This document shows positions 50,871 to 61,720 of a stretch of 64,000 nt of DNA, piece after piece. The stretch comes from Acanthaster planci (taxonomy: Eukaryota > Echinodermata > Asteroidea > Valvatida > Acanthasteridae), in contig NW_019091360.1 in the NCBI RefSeq assembly GCF_001949145.1, forward strand, positions 2,523,916 through 2,587,915, read 5' to 3'. Under the pieces are notes generated by a model. It searched no databases. It had not been told where the DNA came from and worked only from the letters and a program-made list of their open reading frames with translations. Each line of letters starts with the position of its first letter. Position 1 is the first letter of the stretch. Both the position numbers and the translations under genes were made by a program.

Positions 50871-51890
50871 CGAAGTGGAGCAGGTGCACGCTGACGTCTT
50901 CTGGTTCCCAGACCTCCGTTGATGGTAGCACAATGAGGGTAGACTGCTTTGGCTGTGCTAGGCACTCTTGGAATTCTGAAAGCAAGTTTAAAAAGTGAAG
51001 GGAATTATACATGATGTTTTGAGACTGACGTATGCAATCACTACATGTACCAAATGTGAAACTTGTAAACAGTTTTACACTTTCATTAGAGTGACACAGA
51101 AGATGTATAAAACTATTAAAGATTTATATTTGAAATGCATGTACAGTAATTTGGCAGTTTCCAATAAATTGAGAGGGTAAATATACAAACCAGGAAGGCA
51201 ATTTGTCAGTGTTCAAGCTTTTCTATCGGCTCAGTTCAAATCAAACACCAGGTACATATTGGGATACATGTACATGTCTTTTTCCTTCCTCCATGATGCA
51301 CTACAGAAATTTGTTGGCTTTTTGGATGCTGCTTTCTGACTATTGAAGACTTGGGCCTAATTACATAACATGCCATAGACCAGAAGAAAGGGCATTGCCC
51401 AAGCATTGTGTGCAACCAGCTTGAAAGCCCTCATTAGCCATGCAGGTCAAATTTGAATTTGAGTAGTGGAAGAGGTGACTGGACATGCTCAATCCTGCCA
51501 GCAAAGCCTTACTTTTGCAGTTGACACATTTGGTAACCATGAATGCTGTAAGGTGCAGATAACTATATCAAAAAACGTTTTGGCGGGATGGGTGGTGGGC
51601 GAGTGAGTGAACTAGTTGGGGTGAAAAGGGAAAAGCCTAAAAAAAAAATTGAATAAAAAAATGGCAGGAAACAAAAACAAGCACGTTTCTTGGAGCAGGG
51701 AAAATTTACTTTTGGGAAAGGAATTTAAAAAGCACACAGAACCAACATCTTTCAAAATTTCCAAAATTAAGGCCTTCCATAGAAATCACATAGCATCCTC
51801 GCTGAATTACATGTAAATGCAACAAGGTATTCTGACCAATTCTTAAGTTCTGCAGATCACAGGGATGAGATTAGGGGATGAAGAAAAATT
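50870..51890 (-). repeat. outer arm, right copy
   Basis: Inverted partner of 46,430-47,455. It carries a short open frame SGSQTSVDGSTMRVD and CFGCARHSW, matched in the left copy (minus strand) by SGSQTSVDGRTMRVD and YFGCARHSW. The frame is short and unplaced in any gene. Confidence 0.8.
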
Positions 51891-52059
51891 CACAAACTAT
51901 GCAAAAGGTTGTTTGAATCACATGACAAATACTCAGTCGTTTGGTGGTCTTGAGAATGACGTGAAATCTTTTTTGGCTGCTTATGGAGTTTTAACGCTGA
52001 ACACAAAAGGAGAAAAGCTATCACTTGAGTATAATGCTGATAATGACAAACACAACCGG
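51856..52059 (+). CDS. candidate phase 0/0 internal exon, unknown product
   Basis: Exactly 204 bases (68 codons) between TTAAGTTCTGCAG and CGG|GTGAGT, open throughout. It begins ITGMRLGDEEKFTNYAKGCL, contains TQSFGGLENDVKSFLAAYGV and LTLNTKGEKLSLEY, and ends DKHNR. A strong acceptor, consensus donor, matching phases and ordinary amino-acid composition make it the best orphan exon in the window. It sits at the edge of the right arm; the left arm keeps only the decayed start (inverse of about 46,380-46,470) without the CAG acceptor. Family not recognised; it may belong to a host gene or an intron-containing transposon. Confidence 0.45.
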
Positions 52060-52104
52060 GTGAGTCTGAATTTCAGAAAGCCAGATTTCTGAAGTGTTAG
52101 CTAT

Positions 52105-52170
52105 ATGTACCTATTGCCTACAACCCTGTGGCCCGGGTTCAAATCCCACCCAGGTCAACATGAGGACACC
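52105..52170 (+). mobile_element. tRNA-like SINE fragment, mirror copy
   Basis: CAACCCTGTGGCCCGGGTTCAAATCCCACCCAGG carries the same B-box context as the minus-strand fragment at 43,836-43,915, followed by the same CATGAGGA...C tail. It lies next to exon-like module copy 3 as the other lies next to copy 2. Confidence 0.55.
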
Positions 52171-52254
52171 CAAGGTCGACATGCACTGAAGCAAACAAAA
52201 CCTCTTTAAATTGGCCAGAAAATCTTGCGCTGTAAATAGAATGAAAGAGCTTAC

Positions 52255-52321
52255 CTTTTCAAAGTCTAAGAACTCTTGTCCAAAATAGAGAGTAGCCCTT
52301 CTGCAGGTGTCTACCACCAAC
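52255..52321 (-). repeat. exon-like module, copy 3
   Basis: Sixty-seven bases on the minus strand between GATTCTCCCTCAG and GAAAAG|GTAAGC. One frame is open: LVVDTCRRATLYFGQEFLDF, ending EK. It is shorter than copies 1 and 2 by 18 bases (six codons). Splice sites intact. Confidence 0.6.
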
Positions 52322-52439
52322 CTGAGGGAGAATCAAAGTAATAATCATGCAATTAGTTTAATTGTGGGCAAGAAATAAGCTTCCTTGTACCGGTTCATTG
52401 TGCTGCATCTTCATGGATCTATCCCGAGTACAAACAATT

Positions 52440-53929
52440 CAGAGTTTATAGGCCTTCAAAGATGCAACCCAAATAAACCAGCAATTCAGAGTTTGTAGGC
52501 CTTTAAAGATGCTACCCAAATAAACCAACAATCTACATGTATCGGTTCCAAAAAGTAACATCACACGCAGTCTTTGAATGATTTTAACAGAAAACTGGAA
52601 GATGATACATTAATCTGAAACTTCATTATTTCACTTTGCTTCTAAAGTTACTTCAACAAATTCATCTAGGTGAATCTGATTTGGCATGATAGCTAGGGCT
52701 GAAAATCTGAATTGGCAACAAAAGACCCTGCATTCATTAGAAGCAAAAAGTCAAATGTTAATGTTTAGCAACATCCGATATGTTTCTTTCTTTAACATAA
52801 AACAGGCAGTGGAAATAAGACTGTGAACTAGTCCCCAGTTGTTATTAAGACTGCTGATATCAACATTGACCAGTGCCATGAATTGCCAAAAAATGTCAAA
52901 ACATTCACTTTGTGGCCAACTGTATGCAAAAATTGTTAGACTTTTTGTTCTTGTTGCAATCCTCGTCCATCTGTGTTGCACAAACTAGTCTTGTAAAATA
53001 TGCACATACATGTACATGTACACTTTTCACAATGTACATGTATGTCAACAGACCATGCTTTACTAAGATTAATGGAAGGAGCACAAGCCATCGGACACGG
53101 ATGAGAGTCTCATCAAAGTTTGACATTGAAAACTTCAAGTAAAAGTATCACAATTTTTCAGTAAAAATTTCTGCTAGTTCATCCCAAAGGAAGCTCTTTC
53201 TCTTTTAGTGTACTGTATCTCCACAGTGCTTCCTTCTATCACCCGAAGATCTGGCCTTCTGTTAACCGGGCCCTTGTTCATAGGGCACACTGGTACATGT
53301 ACACGTACTAGTACCATACGTGTCTGAAAGGGAATATCTCACCCAAGAACTCCATCACATCACCACAGTGCTGCATCAGAATGATACAAGTCAAGCCAAA
53401 ATCAAGATGCAAGACTGAAGATCCAACCCCCATCTGAAGGGTCACATACCGGATACATGTACATGTACGTACACCCAAAGCCAACAACAGGCATGAATAG
53501 GTAGGGCCCCTACATGTAGTTCTGCCACCCTCCCCTACAGGCAGTAAACCAGCACTTCCTATCACATCCAGCGTATCTTCCACAAGCATGATATTCAATT
53601 GTACCCTTGAAGATGCAAAACCTGCTGGCCTCACACAAGGACCAGCCTAACCCACAGCACAAGTCAGGGGTGTACAAGATCCCTTACAAGTACCAGCGAG
53701 ACTAGCATCTGTTATGACTACATTGTACGCTACTTATTATGTATGCGTAAGTTCAATAGGTCACAATGTACATGTGTATTACATTTTAAATGAGCATGAT
53801 CAGCATATTTGTCGCGTGATTCCATGCCTCAATCTGTCCTGAAAATATTAAACTGGTGATGAATGCTGGACCCGTAAATGCCAATATTGTGATATTCACA
53901 GGTCAGCGATTTCACTCGTACTGGTCGCA
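52440..53929. other. no gene recognised
   Basis: A short direct repeat (AACAATTCAGAGTTTATAGGCCTTCAAAGATG-like, about 52,434-52,520) occurs twice. TACATG clusters lie near 53,006-53,045 and 53,455-53,470. No gene supported. Confidence 0.4.
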
Positions 53930-54540
53930 TACTGTACATATATTACAGTCCTTTGACCAGTTCACTAATAAATTGGGGTTTATGTGCGCATGCGCATAAA
54001 TAGAATGTGGAGGCAACAAGCTTGAGCAGCCCATTCTAAATGTACAGGGGCACATATTTGGTAAATCCTCTCAAATCATTATACATGTACATGCAGCTAT
54101 TACTTTCTGGTCTAAAAGGATTAATTGGTACATGTAAAATAGTCTTTGCTATCTCCCTGAGCGCAAGAGGTTAGAAGAAATTATGGTAACAGGCCTCCTT
54201 TCTGACCATTTCCAATTAAACAGTTTTGGACTTCAGTGTCTGATTTCTTTCGCTCTCTTGTGCTTCGATCGAAATTGTTTAATATTTAATTTTGCTCTCT
54301 AAAAATCCTCTCACACTAGAAATTAGTAGCTATAATGCTTATAGAGGGTTTTGTGAAGACATAAGTACAGAAAATTACAGAAGCTGAAGAAAATTCTGTG
54401 GAAATTTGTGCCCCTGTACATTTTCAGCGGTCTGCTTAAGCTCATTGCTTCCACTGACTATTTATTCGCATGCGCACATACATGTAACTTAGAATTTATA
54501 AGTGAACTGATCTACTGCAATATAAATTTTTAGAAACTGT
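53930..54540. mobile_element. foldback/MITE-like element with ~150-bp inverted ends
   Basis: The left arm reads GACCAGTTCACTAATAAATT, GTGCGCATGCGCATAAATAG, AATGTACAGGGGCACATATTT. The right arm inverted reads GATCAGTTCACTTATAAATT, GTGCGCATGCGAATAAATAG, AATGTACAGGGGCACAAATTT. The interior is unrelated and has no transposase. It ends just upstream of the gypsy relic. Confidence 0.7.
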
Positions 54541-56150
54541 TTTGTTCACTTTTTCTGCACTTTCGTGACAAGTTATGCCATTGTTTGCCACATGCATACA
54601 GTGAGTGACTACGGCACACTGTTAGTCATGATATCTGCTATGCCCACTCTACATGCACATGTACCTCCACTTGAAGCATAAAGGAGCACTGACAGCTTTC
54701 GGTATCGCATGGGAAAAATGGATCAAACGTTTCAAAGGAGCGATGATAGGATTCAACATCACCACAGGTGAGAGAAAGTGAATATTGCTTCTACACTATG
54801 GTGGTGAACAATTGTAAACTATTAACTTGGACTCGCACTCAGATGTACATGTACAAGTACATGTAAGTGATGTGAGTGATTTTGAAAAAGCTAAAGAGAC
54901 ATTGACAAATCGCTTTATTCCAAAGAGGAATCCCATACATGAAACAATCCTCTTTAGGTGTCTAACACAGAATCCTGATGAAAGTGTTGATCAATTCTGC
55001 ACTCGACTTTGAGAAGTGTGAATTTTCTGACCCCAATCGTGAACTCTTGACACAGATACATGTAATAACTGGGTGCACATCATAAAAACCACACCGTAAA
55101 TCACTTGAGAAGCCACACACCCTGTCAAAGATACATGCATTAGAGCTTGCTGGATCTCTTGAACTGTCAGAGAAAAGGGCTGATAACGTTGAAACCCCAA
55201 TCGAAATCCGCCAGACAGTGCACAAAATCTCAAAGAAACCACCTCGCAGTGCTCACAAGGGTAAATTTCCCCATCACGACAGTGGAGCCCGGGCATAAAA
55301 CAATGCAAAGCCCCAATTACTGTACATGTTCTAGTATGTCACAACTGTGGGGGACAATACCCCCAATATCAAGAAAGCCTTGCTAATGGCAAAGAGTGCA
55401 CTTCATACGCTAAGCTCAACCACTTCTCCTCCGTATGCCAATCTAGCAAACGCAAACAGGACTCACAACACAAATCCCAGATAGTGAGAAATGTGGATGA
55501 GGACAATTCCTCATCTGATGAAGAATACATCTGTTACAGTTGATACCAGTACTTCCTCCAATACGCTTTGAACCTCAGTTAGGACCAAAGGTATCAACAG
55601 GTGCCTGTCTAACACATCAACACACCCCATTCAACAGCATCTGTCTTTGCAGACCACTGAAACTAGAGAAAACCAGTGTACATCTCTATCAATACCATTC
55701 AGATGAGCTGCTGCCCATTTCTGGTCAATTGTCACCACTCCTTGAAACAGGAAAACGCTTTGCAACAGTCAATGTCTTTGTTGTTGACATCTAAGCTGCA
55801 TGTCTCCTTGGCCTTCAATCAGCTCAAGACCAGAGACTCATCGTGATCAATGACCCAGTCAAAAACATCACTGACAACAGCAAAGACTTCACCAAGTCAG
55901 CTTTGTTTGCCCCATGCATTGACAAACTCAAAGGAGTTCTGGTAAATCTCCACATTGACGAACCTGTGTCTCCTGTCACTCAATGCTATCGCAAGGCACC
56001 ATCCCATCTGCGAAAACAAATTGAAAAACACTTCCAAGATCTTGAGGATCAGGCGTCCTCCAGTCACTGCAGTCCCTAAACCACATAACCCAAATGACAT
56101 CCGCCTACGCATTGACATGAGGGCTGAAAACAAAGCAATAAAGTGAGAAT

Positions 56151-58811
56151 TAGGCTTGGGCGGTATTGCCTTTTTCGATACCGCAGTATCCATGAAAAAA
56201 ATACCACGGTATTTACTAATACCGCGGTATTCGTTGCAGAAGGCAATGACGTCATCAAAAAGCAGCGGCGATGCTGACATTCAATGGCAAACCACAAACA
56301 ACACTAGGGGCCAGCATAAAGGGTTTTTAACGCCACAGAGCCCCCTGAACTTGATAACTATTATAATTTATCTGTCCATTTGATGTCAAATAAATATTAT
56401 TTATGTGAAAGCATTTTTTAAAAAAGGGACGGTGTTGTAAATACCGCTTTGTTGCCCCACGATTCCTATATCTGTGTGGTCACTCGTACGGTTTCAAAAT
56501 CTGCACATGTACTACAGTCAAGCTGGTATTCGCTGAGACAGTGTGTTATTGTAATGATTACATTTGGGTCACCAGTGACTGCTCCTCTTAGCTGCGCCCT
56601 AACACGGCGTGTGTGCAATGGTAAGGTGGCTTTCAGAAAACTGCAACGTGGCAGTCGACTCATTACGAAATCGGTTGTAAAAGAATTCCCATTACAACAA
56701 GCATAAATCTGTGGTCCCGGTGAAAACGTGCATATTTCTATGGGGAGAAAATACTGTATGTTACAGCAAAATAGCATTGTAAGAAATTCCTGGTACAACG
56801 AAAGGTTTTCGTGACTCCGTTGCCTGAAAAACCATTGTTGACGACCCATTCATAAAACGTTTGCGAATCGCGGTAGTGAAAACACGTGCGCAGTGCACCA
56901 CGCTGGTTCCCGCCGGGCCGAACCCTTGCCAATGAAGGCATGATGGAAATGCGGCAACCAGTCATTGTACAGGTTCTGCAAAAAAAAAGGCTTGTACGTT
57001 CCACTACATCAAATGCAGCTTTATAGTTGCAAGTCAAAAATAAAGTGCCATCACCAATTTTTCTGCAGGTTCATTCACAAATATTGATCTCATGTCTATG
57101 TTTGTGTTTTCTGTGTTCATGAATTTAATTTGAGGTTGTACTGCTTGCACTCAAGCGAGTGTGCTTCCACAAAATTTCCAGTCGCGCAACACAAGGCTTA
57201 TCACCCACCCCTCCATGTGCATCACGCACGCTTACAACGCGATATACAGACATCGTTTGCCAGATTCCTGTCATCATGACACGCAAAGTGCACGATTAAA
57301 AAATCCATGATATTTTACATTGATTACACAAACGCCAAAACAAAAATTCCCATCCCATTTCCAATAAACTGATAAAATACGCCCCAAATAAGTTCACAAG
57401 ACTTTTCTCGTATCTCAAGAGTCCAACTAATCGCCCAACACTGAATTATTCATATTACTACAAAAAGATCTAGCGTGCCCGCCAATGAGACTGTGCATTT
57501 TCATGACGTAATTTGGCAAGACACAGCTATCCAATCGTAGTACTCGTTCATGACATTATGCATCTTCCGCGACCATCTCGCGCGCGGGCGACCGCGCCGC
57601 AGTGGGCGAGTGAACTTGGACTACCAATCAATTGTGTCATGCAGCTTGTGTCAAAAATCAAAAGAGAGGCGAAAAATTAAACCAAAAAATGTCTCTCCGT
57701 GACACAATTTGTGTTGGAAAGACTACATGTACATGTACTTACAAGCATGGGGGCTTTAGTTGATGAGCCTTCACATTATTGCAGGTACATGTACATGTAC
57801 ATGTACATCCAGGCCTACATGTACATGCGCACGCAGGTTAGTTACTGTTGGCTACGTCGTCATCCATGGCGATTGAAAGTCTTTTAAAATCCCTGGATTG
57901 ATGCTTTCACATGTATTTGCTTTTTTTAAATTTCACATGCACATTAAACATGTCCTCTGACAGTGAAGTTTATTATTCTAAACACATCACAAGGTATTTA
58001 ATTAATCATAACCGAGAGATCTTTTTTATCAACCACATTGTCCTAATTTAATTCCGGAAAAAACTGAAATACAAGCAGTGACAAGTGGGGAATCATGTTT
58101 TTGCTTCTCTTTTCGTGTGGTTGAAACGAATGTGAGAACAATAATAAAGATCGTTGATTGCCGTGAATGTCGAACAGATGTAGATTTATGGAATCATTTT
58201 ATAGTTTATAACACACATTCCTGGCTTCGGTTAGATAGATTTTCACAGAATACTTGTACATGTGGTATATGAAGGACAAAAAAGACCCTAAGAGAGCACA
58301 AGGCTAGCACAAGCAGCATTCAAATTTTTTGATCTGCCAATAAAAATCTTCGGAAAATAAAGTCCAGTGCGTACATGGAAGACCAGCTGATTTTTAATTC
58401 CCAACATGAAGGGCTGTGATACATGTACATGTACAAGAAGCACTGCCTACAAGCTATTCCAAAACCGCAAACTCTGCGGCGGCAATAGGGAAACAAAACC
58501 TTTTGACAGGCGGGTTGATGGCTGCATGCTGAAATATCACGTTACGTCTTATCTCCTCACCAAAAGAGACAATACAAACATGATGCTGGATGATTTAAAC
58601 CACAAAGGATGCAGTCACTGTTGTGGATATAATTGTCTGCTTTCATCTTATGAGGGTTGTGGGAACATTCTGAACAAATTAGCCAGAATACCGCGGTATT
58701 GAAATTCAATACCGAATTAGTCGGTATTCCGGTATTCATGGATTGTTAGTCGGTACTGTTCGGTATTAAAAAAAGTGGTATCCGGTAATACCGAAATACC
58801 GCCCAAGCCAA
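56151..58811. mobile_element. hAT-type DNA transposon, 2,661 bp, probably non-autonomous
   Basis: Terminal inverted repeats: left TAGGCTTGGGCGGTATT, right (inverted) TTGGCTTGGGCGGTATT, one mismatch. Subterminal regions on both sides are full of ACCGCGGTATT/GGTATT words. A perfect 8-bp target-site duplication, GTGAGAAT, flanks it (56,143-56,150 and 58,812-58,819) and fits the hAT preference nTnnnnAn. It interrupts the gypsy RT, whose coding similarity stops at one side and resumes at the other. No transposase was recognised in any frame; TACATG repeats lie inside near 57,723-57,826. Confidence 0.85.
57723..57830. repeat. TACATG repeat clusters
   Basis: ACTACATGTACATGTACTT, then GGTACATGTACATGTACATG and CCTACATGTACATGCGC within 110 bases, inside the hAT element. 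The longest uninterrupted run (about 57,785-57,808) is four units. Confidence 0.8.
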
Positions 58812-60525
58812 GTGAGAATGGCACCTACATGTATTACCACCTATGGATAAATTCAGAGCTACACCGTACACTGTAAGCTAAATGGCTAAGCTACACGTAC
58901 ATGGCTCACGATCCTATTCCAAACTGGATCTTCCTTCTGGATACCATCAGCGAGACCTGGCGCCAGACAGTCAGTACGGAATATGTACATCATGACCTTT
59001 GTGACACATGTTGGACTCAAGTGATACTTAAGACCCAATATCTCTTCACCCAGGGAAGTCTTCTAAAACGCTATCCGACAAACCATTGAAGGCATAGCAG
59101 GTGTGCTCAATGTCTCAAACAACATTCTGATATACTGTACATGGAAGGCCTCAACCACTGACGAGCACAACAAAAGGCTAAACATTCTTCTAGACACCTG
59201 CAAGAGAAAGGCGGAGAGGAGAAGTGCCAATTTGCTCAATCTCGCGTACAACTGTACACTTCTTTGGACTTGTCTTCAGTGGATATGGCGTCTCCCCAGA
59301 CCTGTGAAAAGCCAGTGCCCTTCAGAGTCCAACAGAAGCCCACAGCCTCCTTGATATGGCAAGCTATGGCTCATGTTTCATACTTCTAAACTATTACTGA
59401 GCCCCTTCGCACACTTACTGAGAAAGACACAAAGTCTGAGTGGAACTCAATACACGTTGAAGCTCTCCAAAAACTCAAAGACTCACTCACACTTGAAGCT
59501 GTCGGTGCACACTTTGACCCAGCCAAAGAAACAGAAGTACATGTACATGTACATGTATGAGTTGATGCTACGGGTAGACCCGTTGGCCTCAGCGCAATGT
59601 TAACACAAACTGGCAAACAGGGACTAAACAAGGTGTTCAGCTATGCCAGTTGCGCCCTGACACCCACTAAACAAATCACTTGAAGGATTGGCCAAGTGTT
59701 CACAGTCGTCACTCACAAACCACTTATTCCCTTACTCAGTAAACCTCTGGCAAATCCATCTCCATGTACACAGAACTGGCTGCTCAAACTGCAGTCACAC
59801 ATGTACCGGTACATGTACGGTACCCTGTCCGTTGTCCACCATGCTGGAAAGGACAACCCCGCAGGCTACCGTACTCGTACTTAATTGTCCAGACACCCTA
59901 ACTCAAACAGTGAGATTGAAAGTCTCTCAATGGAAGCTGATGATTTTGTTCACGTAGTTGTGCACCATTTCACTCCCAAGGCTCTCACGTTTGACGAAAT
60001 CCACCATGAAATAGACAAAGACCATGCTCTCCAAATAATCATACAAGCATATCACGATGGACTATGGTTCAAACTCAAAGAGAACACATGTATAATGCTT
60101 TCTGGGTAACTGGAGACAGTATCAGTCACAAAGAGTGGTGTACGGGTACGGTACATGTAGTCCTGTGAGAGCAACGCTTGAACATAATTCCTGCTAGTTT
60201 TCAACAGCACATTCTCCAGCTTGCCCACAGCAGTCATCAGGGAATATCAAAAAAACATGTGAAAACCAATAATGATCCTCATTCAACAGTGTGGAGTTCA
60301 AAACATTCCCTCTTGGATTTTGCCACAGAAAGATCATCCCCCACTGGCCAGGAGCCAACGGTCAAGCAGAAGACTTCATGACAAACCCGAAGAAAGCTGT
60401 CTGTTGTGCAGAAGCTCCAGGAAGACCGTGGAAACAAGAACTACATGTATTTCAGTCAGAAACATGCACCGAAGTACACAAAGTGGCCACAAAGCTTGTA
60501 GTGTATAGAACATACAGTATCTTAC

Positions 60526-60620
60526 CTGTTTGACAAATCCAAGAACTCTTGTTCGAAGTGGACGTGACAATGATGGCATCCCTTCTGCAGGCATCTTGCA
60601 TGGCAGTGTCTCTCATCAGC
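60526..60620 (-). repeat. exon-like module, copy 4
   Basis: Ninety-five bases on the minus strand between GATTCTCCCTCAG and AACAG|GTAAGA. Two frames are open. The frame starting at the first base reads ADERHCHARCLQKGCHHCH, then VHFEQEFLDLSN, with a striking run of Cys and His; it matches copy 2 without the stop. This is the least damaged copy. It lies just past the gypsy relic. Confidence 0.6.
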
Positions 60621-60690
60621 CTGAGGGAGAATCAGAGAAACAATCCCTACAATCATTAATTAATTAGTTTTGATTGTATATGTACATGTA

Positions 60691-60948
60691 TGTGGGTAAT
60701 TCCAGAAATTAGGGGGCCAAAAGTGTGACATTTTCGTGTCCCTGCTACATGTACATCTGACCTTTATTATTTGACAAGGAAATATCACTGGAATTGATTT
60801 CAAACTATCATTTTTTGTTTGGCCGGTAATTTGCACTAATTCGTCACTCTTGGAAATTAGAAAATGTGTTCTGAACTTACAAAATCATATGTCAGATGTG
60901 ACAGGGACACACACAAAAATGGACCCCTGATTTCTGGAATTACCCGTA
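60691..60948. mobile_element. MITE, 258 bp, TA target site
   Basis: Terminal inverted repeats of about 75 bases: GGGTAATTCCAGAAATTAGG at the left; the right end inverted reads GGGTAATTCCAGAAATCAGG, then both continue GTGTCCCTG and ACATCTGAC. TA is found at both outer ends (60,689-60,690 and 60,949-60,950). This layout fits Tc1/mariner- or PIF-related MITEs. No coding potential. Confidence 0.75.
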
Positions 60949-61440
60949 TACATTCATGTACAGGGTAGATAAGAAAGACATGTGCTGGTGCGTTGTACAC
61001 GATGTACATGTACATGTCAGCTTCCACAGCTTCCTGTGCTGCACCTACACGCATCTTACAAAGAACTTAAAATTCAGCTGGAAATATATCCCAAAGAATT
61101 CTTTGAGTCAGGGTTTAATTCAAACCAACATGTATTTGTACCAGTATTAGCCTTGACACCAGTTTTTGGCTAAATTTATCTTTTATTACCGTCAAATCTG
61201 TTTAACACTCTGTCACACTCAGAAAAATTTGAACTGTGTCTTTTAAACTTGAATACCCCTGTACACTGTAAATTGAAACACCCAAAGCAACAGAGACATT
61301 TACATGTAACTACATGTAGAAATTATATTCAGTCCTCCAAAACTGCCACTGGAACGGGTCAGAAAGATGAAAAATACAAATTTACAATGTATACATGTAC
61401 ATGTGTCCGTACATACATGTACATGTCCATTAAATTGGCT

Positions 61441-61518
61441 GCATGCTTTGCAAACAAAACCATGACGTAAAGAAATTACTCTGCCAAGAGTGGATGTAAC
61501 ATTCTTTTCCAACGTTAG
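61441..61518 (+). repeat. 78-bp direct repeat, copy 1
   Basis: From GCATGCTTTGCAAACAAAAC to TTCTTTTCCAACGTTAG. Two mismatches against the copy at 61,643-61,720, offset 202 bases. The sequence between them carries CTAGAGGGCGC. Confidence 0.85.
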
Positions 61519-61642
61519 TGACGTACAGATTTCCAGTGTGCCTTGCAGATTTCCAATAATTATGTACTCATGTGACCAGTACCTTTGATCACTAGAGGGC
61601 GCACACACAACAAAGCCATGATGGGACCAACTCAGAAGTCAG

Positions 61643-61720
61643 GCATGCTTTGCAAACAAAACCATGACGTAAAGAAATTATTCTGCCAAGAGTGGATGTA
61701 ACATTCTTTTCCAACATTAG
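61643..61720 (+). repeat. 78-bp direct repeat, copy 2
   Basis: Matches 61,441-61,518 with C to T and G to A differences only. Lies shortly before the second gypsy relic, and could be part of its degraded leader or an older tandem duplication. Confidence 0.85.

Larger units (their letters stand above)
43500..52440. repeat. large diverged inverted duplication, about 9 kb overall
   Basis: Matched blocks in mirror order: 43,641-43,725 with 52,255-52,321 (exon-like module); 43,836-43,915 with 52,105-52,170 (SINE fragment); about 46,430-47,455 with 50,870-51,890; 47,455-48,140 with 50,220-50,870; 48,485-48,835 with 49,440-49,840. Between the outermost blocks and the rest, the left arm has about 2.5 kb where the right has about 0.2 kb. 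From 46.4 to 51.9 kb matched positions sum to about 98,300, so the centre is near 49,160. Arms match by eye at very roughly 80-90 percent with indels, so this is not a simple assembly fold-over. Confidence 0.85.
54690..60490 (+). pseudogene. Ty3/gypsy retrotransposon relic, gag-pol, interrupted
   Basis: In order along the plus strand: gag N-terminal part with WEKWIKRFKGAM (about 54,707); gag core with FEKAKETLTNRFIPKRN; a CHNCGG...C zinc-binding module (about 55,338-55,440); pre-RT sequence; the hAT insertion (56,151-58,811); RT with SKLDLPSGYHQR (about 58,917); the catalytic box region reading VSNNILIY (about 59,117), so both catalytic aspartates are replaced; an RNase H segment; an H..H integrase zinc remnant with LAHSSHQGISK (about 60,211). 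Stops and frameshifts are numerous. No matching LTR pair was found. It is an old, inactive copy. Confidence 0.8.
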
